The notes beneath the pieces are model-generated. The model was not told the origin of the DNA and searched no databases. It saw nothing but the letters and a program-made list of their open reading frames with translations. Below, in pieces: positions 1 to 5,683 of a stretch of 7,455 bases of DNA (within the stretch, counting starts at the first letter, position 1; the number at the start of each line of letters is the position of its first letter). A program made the translations under genes and the position numbers. Location of the stretch: NCBI GenBank assembly GCA_041557595.1, contig JBFFGE010000213.1, positions 1-7,455 on the forward strand, read 5' to 3'. This DNA is from JAOTYV01 sp041557595. GTDB taxonomy: Bacteria > Pseudomonadota > Alphaproteobacteria > UBA8366.

Positions 1-756
1 CGGCAACTCGCGGCGCTGCCGGTGCCCGGCGGCGGGCAGTGGCTCAGGCATTCCGTCGAGGTACCGTCGCAAACCGGCAAACCGATGATCGCCATCGTGA
101 TCGACGATGTGGGGATCAACCAAAGGCGGACGCGCAAGACAATCGGCCTGCCCGCGCCGCTGACGCTGTCCTTCATCCCCTATGGTTACAATTTGAGAAG
201 TTTGGTGGCGTCGGCGCGCAAGGCTGGCCACGAGATTCTCGTGCATATCCCGATGGAGCCCCGCGACCGGAAATGGGATCCGGGTCCGAATGCCCTGCTG
301 ACGAGCCTGAACGAGGCGGAAATTTTGCGCCGGTTGCGGTGGGGGCTGGATCAGTTCGATGGCTATGTCGGCATCAGCAATCATATGGGCAGCAAATTCA
401 CCGCCTGGCGGCCCGGGATGACCACGGTGTTGCGCGAAATTCGCAGCCGCGGACTCCTGTTTCTCGATTCCTGGACGAGCAACCGGTCGCTTGGCCTGTC
501 GATGTCCCGCCACATCGACATTCCCAGCGTCGCACGGGATATCTTCATCGATCACGATATCAGCCGGGGCGAAATTCGGGAGAATCTCCGGCGGTTGGAA
601 CGGATCGCCCGGCGCCGCGGCTTCGCGATCGGGATTGGCCATCCGCATGATCTGACCACCTCCATCCTGGCGGACTGGATCGGCCAGGTTCGGTCGCGCG
701 GCGTCGACCTGGTGCCGATTTCCCGTGTCGTGCGGTATCGTCTGGGCGCTGGGTAA
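1..756 (+). CDS. Divergent polysaccharide deacetylase family protein (YibQ/DUF610), 5' end outside window
   Basis: The frame is open from base 1, so the N-terminus, including any signal peptide or membrane anchor, is missing; 251 codons remain and end at TAA 754-756. The first ~28 residues look like a linker. The rest matches the divergent polysaccharide deacetylase fold (Pfam Polysacc_deac_2): a central strand ending in VIDDVG (Asp35-Asp36 of the partial protein), LVHIPMEP (His82), ISNHMGS (His128), LLFLDSWTS, FIDHD (184-186) and the final IGHPH (His214, His216). The acidic and His residues sit where the family places its presumed metal site. Family members are periplasmic or secreted, and their substrate is not firmly established; in many alphaproteobacteria the gene follows a CtpA-type S41 protease gene. 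The GTG at position 22 is an in-frame valine, not a believable start, because the coding frame continues upstream of it. The gene converges on trpE with a 51-bp gap. The family call is secure; substrate and localisation are inferred. Confidence 0.9.
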   Translation, partial: RQLAALPVPGGGQWLRHSVEVPSQTGKPMIAIVIDDVGINQRRTRKTIGLPAPLTLSFIPYGYNLRSLVASARKAGHEILVHIPMEPRDRKWDPGPNALLTSLNEAEILRRLRWGLDQFDGYVGISNHMGSKFTAWRPGMTTVLREIRSRGLLFLDSWTSNRSLGLSMSRHIDIPSVARDIFIDHDISRGEIRENLRRLERIARRRGFAIGIGHPHDLTTSILADWIGQVRSRGVDLVPISRVVRYRLGAG

Positions 757-767
757 GGGGGGTGGCA

Positions 768-790
768 ACGCGCGGCACGGAGACGCGCGT
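768..790. terminator. Hairpin between convergent deacetylase and trpE genes, possible bidirectional terminator
   Basis: A perfect 7-bp stem, ACGCGCG (768-774) with CGCGCGT (784-790), closes a 9-nt loop. It lies 11 bases after the deacetylase stop and 17 bases from the trpE stop, where both transcripts should end. Neither side has a run of T, so it is not a classical intrinsic terminator. It may instead be a 3' end stabiliser, or a chance result of high GC. Confidence 0.35.
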
Positions 791-807
791 GGTAATGCAG
801 GAATGGT

Positions 808-2328
808 CTATCGGTTGCCCGCGCTGCTTTCTTCTTCGGCGATGCGCACCGCTTCCTCGACCGCCCGCATCAGGGCCCGCGCCTTGTTCCAGCTTTCCTG
901 GTATTCGCCCTCCGGATCGCTATCCGCGACCACGCCGCCGCCGGCTTGCACGTAAACCGTTCCGTCCTTGACCACCGCGGTTCGCAGGGCGATGCAGGTG
1001 TCCATGTCGCCGCCGGCGCCGAAATAGCCGATGCAGCCGGCATAGGCGCCGCGTTTTTCAGGCTCCAGCTCATCGATGATTTCCATCGCGCGCACCTTCG
1101 GCGCGCCCGACACGGTGCCCGCGGGAAACCCCGCCATCAACGCAGACAGGGCGTCAAGATCACCGCGCACCTTGCCGATGACGTTCGAGACGATGTGCAT
1201 GACATGGCTGTAGTATTCGATGATGAAACTCTCGGTTACCCGGACCGAGCCGACCTCGCTGACCCGGCCCACATCGTTCCGGCCGAGATCGAGCAGCATC
1301 AGGTGCTCGGCGCGTTCCTTCGGATCGGCCAGCAGGTCCTCGGCGTTTCGGCGATCCTCTTCGGCGTTGGCGCCGCGCGGACGGGTGCCGGCGATCGGCC
1401 GGATCGTCACCACCTCGTCCCGCAGGCGGACCAGGATTTCCGGGCTCGAGCCGACAATCGCGAAATCCTTGAAGTCGAGGAAGAACAGAAACGGCGACGG
1501 GTTTAGCCGCCGCAATGCGCGGTAGAGCGAGAAGGGCGGCAGGCTGAACGGAATTGCAAAGCGTTGGCTGACCACGACCTGGAAGGCGTCGCCCGCCAGG
1601 ATGTAGTCCTTTACGCGGCGCACCATGTCGTGGAAGTAGTCGCGCGACATATTCGATTGCGGAACCGGCGGATCGCCGACCCAAGGCGCCGGATCGCGCC
1701 GCGGCAGGGCGCCCTGCAAATCCGCGATGACCGCGGACAGGCGATCGCGGGCCTGGTCATAGGCGGTCTTGGCATCGATGCCCGAGCGCGGCCGAACCGG
1801 CGTGACGACCGTGACCATATCCTCGATGAGGTCGAAGATCGCGATGACCGTCGGCCTGACGAACATACCGGAGGGTAGTCCCAAAATATCCGGATTGGCG
1901 TCCGGTAGGCGCTCCATCAGCCGGACCATGTCGTAACTCATATAGCCGACGAGCCCGGCCGCCATCGGCGGCATTCCTTCGGGCAGGTCGATCGCGGATT
2001 CCGCGAGCAACGAGCGCAGGGACGTCAGCGGATCCTCGCCGTACGGCTCGAACCGGTCGGGAGCGGCCGCGGGATCGCGATTGATCTCGGCGCGGTCGTC
2101 CTGACAGCGCCAAATCAGATCGGGGTCGAGGCCAATGAAGGAATAGCGCCCGCGAATGGCGCCGCCTTCGACGGATTCGAGAAGGAAACTGTACGGTCGG
2201 TCCTGCGCCAGCTTGAGCATCGCCGAAACCGGCGTTTCGAGATCCGCTACGAGACGGGCCGAGACCACCTGAGGCTTGCCTGCGCCATAGTGGCCGGCAA
2301 AGTCATCGATTTCAGGACTCGCCCGCAT
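808..2328 (-). CDS. trpE: Anthranilate synthase component I
   Basis: TrpE converts chorismate plus ammonia (from the TrpG glutaminase, or free) to anthranilate and pyruvate, the first committed step of tryptophan synthesis, in the cytoplasm. The protein has 506 residues, normal for a stand-alone TrpE. The N-terminal domain carries LLES (49-52), the element that binds tryptophan for feedback inhibition. The chorismate-binding domain shows GSSPE (293-297), PIAGTRPRG (311-319), DLGRND (347-352), the MHIVS His378, GTVSGAPK (404-411) and QAGGGVVADSDP (461-472). Ala313 in PIAGT separates it from PabB, which has Lys there. The ATG at 2328 gives the expected start, about 25 residues before the conserved VADLETPVSA, and lies inside the end of ppiD (17-bp overlap). 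No clear Shine-Dalgarno sequence precedes it, so translation is probably coupled to ppiD. There is no room for a Trp-rich leader peptide. No trpG domain is fused, and no trpG follows in this window. Confidence 0.97.
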   Translation of the reverse strand: MRASPEIDDFAGHYGAGKPQVVSARLVADLETPVSAMLKLAQDRPYSFLLESVEGGAIRGRYSFIGLDPDLIWRCQDDRAEINRDPAAAPDRFEPYGEDPLTSLRSLLAESAIDLPEGMPPMAAGLVGYMSYDMVRLMERLPDANPDILGLPSGMFVRPTVIAIFDLIEDMVTVVTPVRPRSGIDAKTAYDQARDRLSAVIADLQGALPRRDPAPWVGDPPVPQSNMSRDYFHDMVRRVKDYILAGDAFQVVVSQRFAIPFSLPPFSLYRALRRLNPSPFLFFLDFKDFAIVGSSPEILVRLRDEVVTIRPIAGTRPRGANAEEDRRNAEDLLADPKERAEHLMLLDLGRNDVGRVSEVGSVRVTESFIIEYYSHVMHIVSNVIGKVRGDLDALSALMAGFPAGTVSGAPKVRAMEIIDELEPEKRGAYAGCIGYFGAGGDMDTCIALRTAVVKDGTVYVQAGGGVVADSDPEGEYQESWNKARALMRAVEEAVRIAEEESSAGNR

Positions 2329-4189
2329 CGCGATAGAAGTAGTATTGGATGGCCTCGCGATTCACCACGACGTCGTGTCGGGCACGCAAGGCATTGCCGA
2401 GTTGGGCCGCGATGTCATTCGAGAGGCCGAGCTTGAGCATTTCCCGCATGGCATCGACGCCCTTTGCGTCGGCGGATGGCCGGCTCTCGCTGATGGCGGT
2501 GAGCTGCGCAATCCGGACGCCTTCCGAGCCATCCGCATGGAACGCGTCGTTCACCGATTTGGCGGCGAACAGGTCGGAAATCAGCGCAGGCGGCATGTCG
2601 GGCGGCGCCCCGTTGCCATTGCGGGAGAAGGCGCCGGACTTGACATGCTTCCAGCCGTTCTTCTTTGCCAAATCGGCAAGTTTCCCGCCTTTCTTGAGGT
2701 CTTCGACGGCTTTCTTGGCCCGGTCGCGCGCCGACTTCCATCGCTGATCGGTCTGCCAGTCGTTGATGACCTGCTTGCGGACGTCGGCCAATGGCCGGAG
2801 TGCGGGCTTGACGATCGAATCGACGGCGAGCACGAAGTAGCCGTTTTCGCCTGTCTCCGTGACCAGGGATTCCTGGCCCTCGTCGGTTTCGGTCACTGTC
2901 TTGAGGAACGGCGCGCCGGGCAAATTCGCGATCGCCTTGTCCTTGGCGTCAATGCCGTCCTTATCGATCATATCGATTTTGTGCAGGGTAAGCCCGAGAT
3001 CGGCGGCCGCATCGGTCAGGGTGCCGCCGCTGCCAAGCGCATCCTCGAGTTTGTTGACCTGCGCGAAGATTGCCTCCAGGGCTTCTTCCTTGACGATGTC
3101 CTTTTCCAGGCTTGCGCGGACATCCTCAAAACTCGGCGTTTTGCCGGGGACGATCAGCGCGGCTCGAATGATTTGCAGGCCGAACGGACCCTTGATGGGC
3201 GCGGAAGTTTCGCCGCTCTTGAGCTTGAACGCCACGTCGGCGAGTTCCGTCGGCAATTCGTTTTGCGTGACCGTGCCGAGATTGGTCGACGATTCGTCTT
3301 GATCCGCAACCGCTTTCGCCACGTCGACGAAACTCTTGCCCTCTTTCAGCATGGCTGCCGCCCGGTCCGCCGCCGCCGCATCGGGCAGCAGCATTTGCTG
3401 CAACTGCCGCTTTTCCGGAACGCCCAGGCTCGGCAGCCGTTCGGTATATGCTTCCTTCAACCTATCTTCCGAAACCTTGATGGATTCCTCGGCCTTCTTG
3501 GGATCCAGATAGACGAATCGAATGCCGCGATACTCGGGCGCGGTGTATTGATACGGCTTCGATTTGTAGAAGCTCTCGATCTCCTCGTCGGTCGGCATGC
3601 GCATCTTGCTTTTCGGATTGACCGGAATAGTGGCGAGCACGGCCTCGCGTTTCTCCTCCCGCCAGGCATAGAGCTGATCGATCAACGGTTTCGGCGCCTG
3701 CGTTCCTTGGGTCAGGCTCTCCAAATATTGGCTGCGGATGATTTGGCTGCGCAATTGGCCGAGGTATTGCTGCTCGCTCATCCCGTTGTTTCGCAGGACA
3801 TTTTGAAATTCGGTCGGGCCGATATCGCCAAGCTGCGTTCGAATTGTCTGGCGCAATGCCTCTTCGCCGACGACCATTCCCATCTTGCGGGCGCCTTCGT
3901 CAAACAGCGTTGCGGTAATCAGACGGTCGAGAACCTGGTCGAGGATGCCGAGCTGGCGCGCCTTCGCTTCGTCGATGTTTAGCGGGCGGAGGCGCCGCAC
4001 CTCGCCCCGGAAGGCGTCCTGCAGCGCGTTCACCGAAATTCTTTGCTTGCCGACATTGGCGACCGCGTCGCTGGGCTGACCGAAGATATAGGTATCGCCT
4101 ATACCCCAGACCGCGAAGCTCACGACAAGCAGGCCGAAGAGCACCTTGATGATGATGGAACCGACGGAACTTCGAAGGAATTGCAGCAT
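2312..4189 (-). CDS. ppiD: Membrane-anchored periplasmic chaperone, PpiD/SurA-like parvulin-type protein
   Basis: The protein has 625 residues from the ATG at 4189. It has a short cytoplasmic N-terminus, one membrane helix (about residues 11-33) ending in WGIGDT, and then a large periplasmic part. A SurA_N-like helical region (about 40-220) contains VGKQRISVNALQDAF and NNGMSEQQYLGQLRSQI. A parvulin-like domain follows at about 258-345 (SLGVPEKRQLQQML to KGPFGLQIIR). A long C-terminal region with a second Rotamase-like stretch continues to about 600. E. coli PpiD is an inner-membrane chaperone at the Sec translocon exit. Here the two parvulin histidines appear replaced by Gln265 and Gln339, so prolyl isomerase activity is doubtful. 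The frame extends to 4279, but starting there would add an Arg-rich stretch before the membrane helix and would overlap the predicted promoter; GAGAAA (4195-4200) is a plausible ribosome site for 4189. It is cotranscribed with trpE. The symbol rests on architecture; prsA/surA-like names are possible. Confidence 0.88.
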   Translation of the reverse strand: MLQFLRSSVGSIIIKVLFGLLVVSFAVWGIGDTYIFGQPSDAVANVGKQRISVNALQDAFRGEVRRLRPLNIDEAKARQLGILDQVLDRLITATLFDEGARKMGMVVGEEALRQTIRTQLGDIGPTEFQNVLRNNGMSEQQYLGQLRSQIIRSQYLESLTQGTQAPKPLIDQLYAWREEKREAVLATIPVNPKSKMRMPTDEEIESFYKSKPYQYTAPEYRGIRFVYLDPKKAEESIKVSEDRLKEAYTERLPSLGVPEKRQLQQMLLPDAAAADRAAAMLKEGKSFVDVAKAVADQDESSTNLGTVTQNELPTELADVAFKLKSGETSAPIKGPFGLQIIRAALIVPGKTPSFEDVRASLEKDIVKEEALEAIFAQVNKLEDALGSGGTLTDAAADLGLTLHKIDMIDKDGIDAKDKAIANLPGAPFLKTVTETDEGQESLVTETGENGYFVLAVDSIVKPALRPLADVRKQVINDWQTDQRWKSARDRAKKAVEDLKKGGKLADLAKKNGWKHVKSGAFSRNGNGAPPDMPPALISDLFAAKSVNDAFHADGSEGVRIAQLTAISESRPSADAKGVDAMREMLKLGLSNDIAAQLGNALRARHDVVVNREAIQYYFYRDAGES

Positions 4190-4250
4190 TGCCGTTTCTC
4201 TACGGTTGAGGGAGCGCCCGGGTTTCCGACCCGCTCGCACAGGCCGGCGC

Positions 4251-4279
4251 ATGATAGAAGCGCCTCCATGCGCCCGCAA
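4251..4279 (-). promoter_or_regulatory. Predicted sigma70-type promoter for ppiD-trpE
   Basis: Reading the minus strand, TTGCGG (4279-4274) and TATCAT (4256-4251) are separated by exactly 17 nt. They match the vegetative consensus at 3 of 6 and 5 of 6 positions. Transcription would start near 4244, leaving a leader of roughly 55 nt before the ppiD ATG at 4189. This placement also argues against the far-upstream alternative start at 4279. It is prediction only; I saw no equally good promoter for tpiA on the opposite strand. Confidence 0.5.
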
Positions 4280-4354
4280 CGGCTAATCCGGGGGGGCGCT
4301 GGCGACACTCGACGCTGTCATGGTAAGACGCAGTAACGGAAAATTGCGGTCGCG

Positions 4355-4371
4355 AAGGCGCGTTGCGCCTT
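4355..4371 (+). other. Perfect 7-bp hairpin in the tpiA upstream region
   Basis: AAGGCGC (4355-4361) and GCGCCTT (4365-4371) form a perfect 7-bp stem with a 3-nt loop, 42 bases before the tpiA ATG. It has no T-run and is therefore unlikely to be a terminator. It could be a 5' leader structure if the tpiA transcript starts upstream. The remainder of the 4280-4413 interval shows no clear operator or riboswitch to me. Confidence 0.3.
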
Positions 4372-4413
4372 GCTACCGGCGGCATTTGGATCATTGGGCA
4401 AGGGCGAGATGCG

Positions 4414-5169
4414 ATGAACACGAAACGAATTCCGGTGATCGCCGGTAACTGGAAAATGAACGGTCTGCGAGCATCGGGCTGCGCGCTCGCGGCCGCCGTC
4501 GCCGACGGCGCTGCGGGGTTGGCATGCGAGTTGATACTGTGCCCGCCGGCCACGTTGTTGGCCCCGGTTGCGGAAATTCTAAAAGACGGCGCGGTGCGCC
4601 TCGGCGCGCAGGACTGCCACCCGGCCGACTCCGGCGCCCATACGGGGGATGTCGCCGCGGCGATGCTCGCGGATATCGGCTGCAGCGCGGTTATCGTCGG
4701 GCACTCCGAGCGCCGGACCGATCATGGCGAGACCGACGCCCTGGTCCAGTCCAAGGCGTCGGCGGCCTACAGGGCGAATTTGCTGGCGATCGTGTGCGTC
4801 GGCGAAACCGAGGACGAACGCAATGCCGGCCAGGCGCTCGATGTCGTCGGGCGCCAGGTCGGTCTGTCGCTGCCCGACGGCGCCACGGCGGCCAACACGA
4901 TCGTCGCCTATGAGCCGGTCTGGGCTATCGGCAGCGACCGCACGCCGACTCCGGACGACGTTCGGGAGGTTCACGGCCATATCCGGGATGTGCTGACCGC
5001 CCGCTATGGCGAGGCGGAGGCGGGCGGGATGCGAATTTTATATGGCGGTTCGATGAAGCCTGCGAATGCCCGGGAACTCCTCGCAATTCCCAATGTCGAC
5101 GGGGGGCTAATCGGCGGCGCGAGCCTGATCGCCGACGACTTTCTGGCAATCGCGAAAAGTTGTCCCTAG
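4414..5169 (+). CDS. tpiA: Triosephosphate isomerase
   Basis: TpiA interconverts dihydroxyacetone phosphate and glyceraldehyde 3-phosphate in glycolysis and gluconeogenesis, as a cytoplasmic (beta/alpha)8 barrel, usually a dimer. The 251 residues match the family length. Catalytic features are all present: AGNWKMN with Asn12 and Lys14, VGHSERR with the electrophile His97, and AYEPVWAIG with the base Glu167. The phosphate-binding ends YGGSMKP (210-216) and GGLIGGASL (230-238) are also intact. SGAHTGDV and RRTDHGETD are alphaproteobacterial in style. The ATG at 4414 places the first beta strand (RIPVIAGNWK) correctly and has AGGG (4401-4404) upstream. The frame is open back to a TTG at 4363, which would add 17 non-conserved residues and falls in a hairpin loop. 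The phosphate-gripping loop 6 reads AIGSDRTPT rather than the usual AIGTG-x-x-x-T. The gene is divergent from ppiD, and secG follows after 102 bp. Confidence 0.97.
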   Translation: MNTKRIPVIAGNWKMNGLRASGCALAAAVADGAAGLACELILCPPATLLAPVAEILKDGAVRLGAQDCHPADSGAHTGDVAAAMLADIGCSAVIVGHSERRTDHGETDALVQSKASAAYRANLLAIVCVGETEDERNAGQALDVVGRQVGLSLPDGATAANTIVAYEPVWAIGSDRTPTPDDVREVHGHIRDVLTARYGEAEAGGMRILYGGSMKPANARELLAIPNVDGGLIGGASLIADDFLAIAKSCP

Positions 5170-5222
5170 CCACGCGCATCAGAAGTGACTAAATAATCCG
5201 ATACCGGATCACGCCATCGTCG

Positions 5223-5270
5223 GGTCCGGCATGTTTTCCCGCTTTAACACCTTGCCGATGCGGACGGACC
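5223..5270 (+). promoter_or_regulatory. Inverted repeat spanning the secG ribosome-binding region
   Basis: GGTCCG (5223-5228) is the exact reverse complement of CGGACC (5265-5270), which ends one base before the secG TTG start. The right arm overlaps the only SD-like stretch (GGACGGA, 5262-5268). The 36-nt loop makes a simple hairpin weak, and a 6-bp repeat can occur by chance. The rest of the tpiA-secG gap holds a small ATCCG/CGGAT stem (5196-5209) and no evident promoter. Confidence 0.2.
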
Positions 5271-5271
5271 A

Positions 5272-5589
5272 TTGGAAACCATCATCCTTGTCATACATTT
5301 GATTCTCGCCATCGGCATCGTTGTGACCGTGCTGATGCAACGCAGCGAAGGCGGCGGGTTGGGCATCGGCGGTGGCAGCGGCGGCGGGCTGATGAGCGTG
5401 CGCAGCGCGGCAAACCTCATGACCCGGACGACTGCAATTTTGGCCGCGGCCTTTATGGTCACCAGCTTGACGCTGGCGATCCTGGCCGGTATGCGGACGG
5501 ACCGTAAATCGATTCTGGAACGGCCGGCAGCCACGACGCCGGTGGAGCAGCAAACGCCGGCAAAGCCGAAAGTGCCGCTTTCGCAATAA
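5272..5589 (+). CDS. secG: Preprotein translocase subunit SecG
   Basis: SecG is the small non-essential partner of SecY and SecE in the inner-membrane protein-conducting channel; it helps SecA-driven export. The 105-residue product has the family layout: a first membrane helix (about 3-22, ETIILVIHLILAIGIVV), the conserved cytoplasmic loop QRSEGGGLGIGGGSGGGLM (about 23-42), a second helix (about 52-70, TTAILAAAFMVTSLTLAIL) and a polar, proline-containing tail rich in Ala, Lys and Gln. The start is TTG at 5272: the same frame has a stop (TAA) at 5245-5247, and no other start codon lies between it and the TTG. The ribosome site is weak (GGACGGA, only 3 nt from the start), which suggests modest translation. 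Its position between tpiA and pyrG is a common alphaproteobacterial arrangement. Confidence 0.95.
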   Translation: METIILVIHLILAIGIVVTVLMQRSEGGGLGIGGGSGGGLMSVRSAANLMTRTTAILAAAFMVTSLTLAILAGMRTDRKSILERPAATTPVEQQTPAKPKVPLSQ

Positions 5590-5594
5590 GGGGA

Positions 5595-5613
5595 GCGCCG
5601 CCCGGGCCGGCGC
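5595..5613 (+). terminator. GC-rich hairpin just after secG, possible attenuator or weak terminator
   Basis: GCGCCG (5595-5600) and CGGCGC (5608-5613) form a perfect 6-bp GC stem around a 7-nt loop, starting 5 bases after the secG stop. The nearest T-run (TTTTT, 5631-5635) begins 17 bases after the stem, too far for a textbook intrinsic terminator. It could reduce read-through into pyrG or protect the secG mRNA end. Confidence 0.35.
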
Positions 5614-5655
5614 AAACGAGTGGGGCCGAATTTTTGGCAAGTGACACGACGCTGA

Positions 5656-5680
5656 CTTCATCACGGTTGGTGATTTGAAG
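5656..5680 (+). promoter_or_regulatory. Bulged hairpin covering the pyrG ribosome-binding site
   Basis: CTTC (5656-5659) pairs with GAAG (5677-5680), and ATCAC (5660-5664) pairs with GTGAT (5670-5674), giving a 9-bp stem with a 2-nt TT bulge (5675-5676) and a GGTTG loop (5665-5669). GAAG is the best SD-like sequence for the pyrG ATG, which starts three bases after the stem ends (spacer 5681-5683). Folded, the hairpin would hide the ribosome site, so it may control translation. The pairing is read directly from the sequence; the regulatory role is inference. Confidence 0.4.
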
Positions 5681-5683
5681 ACG

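Noticed and set aside
2345..3982. 545-codon open frame antisense to ppiD
   Set aside because: This is a shadow of the ppiD coding strand. The predicted protein has no coherent motif, while the ppiD frame shows a membrane helix and a parvulin-like domain.
4190..4279. Longer ppiD start at 4279 adding 30 residues
   Set aside because: The extension is Arg-rich, precedes the conserved membrane anchor, and overlaps the predicted -35 and -10 boxes. ATG 4189 with GAGAAA upstream fits better.
4363..4413. TTG start adding 17 residues to tpiA
   Set aside because: The added residues are not part of the family, the codon lies in a hairpin loop, and ATG 4414 sits at the normal distance from the NWKMN motif.
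5258..5503. 13-bp direct repeat ATGCGGACGGACC at 5258-5270 and 5491-5503 around secG
   Set aside because: One such repeat is near chance expectation in 7.4 kb (order of 0.4 for equal base use, more in GC-rich DNA). The second copy is ordinary secG coding sequence.
5634..5662. TTGGCA (5634-5639) as the -35 of a pyrG promoter
   Set aside because: At 17-nt spacing the -10 position reads TTCATC, a poor match, so the promoter is not supported.
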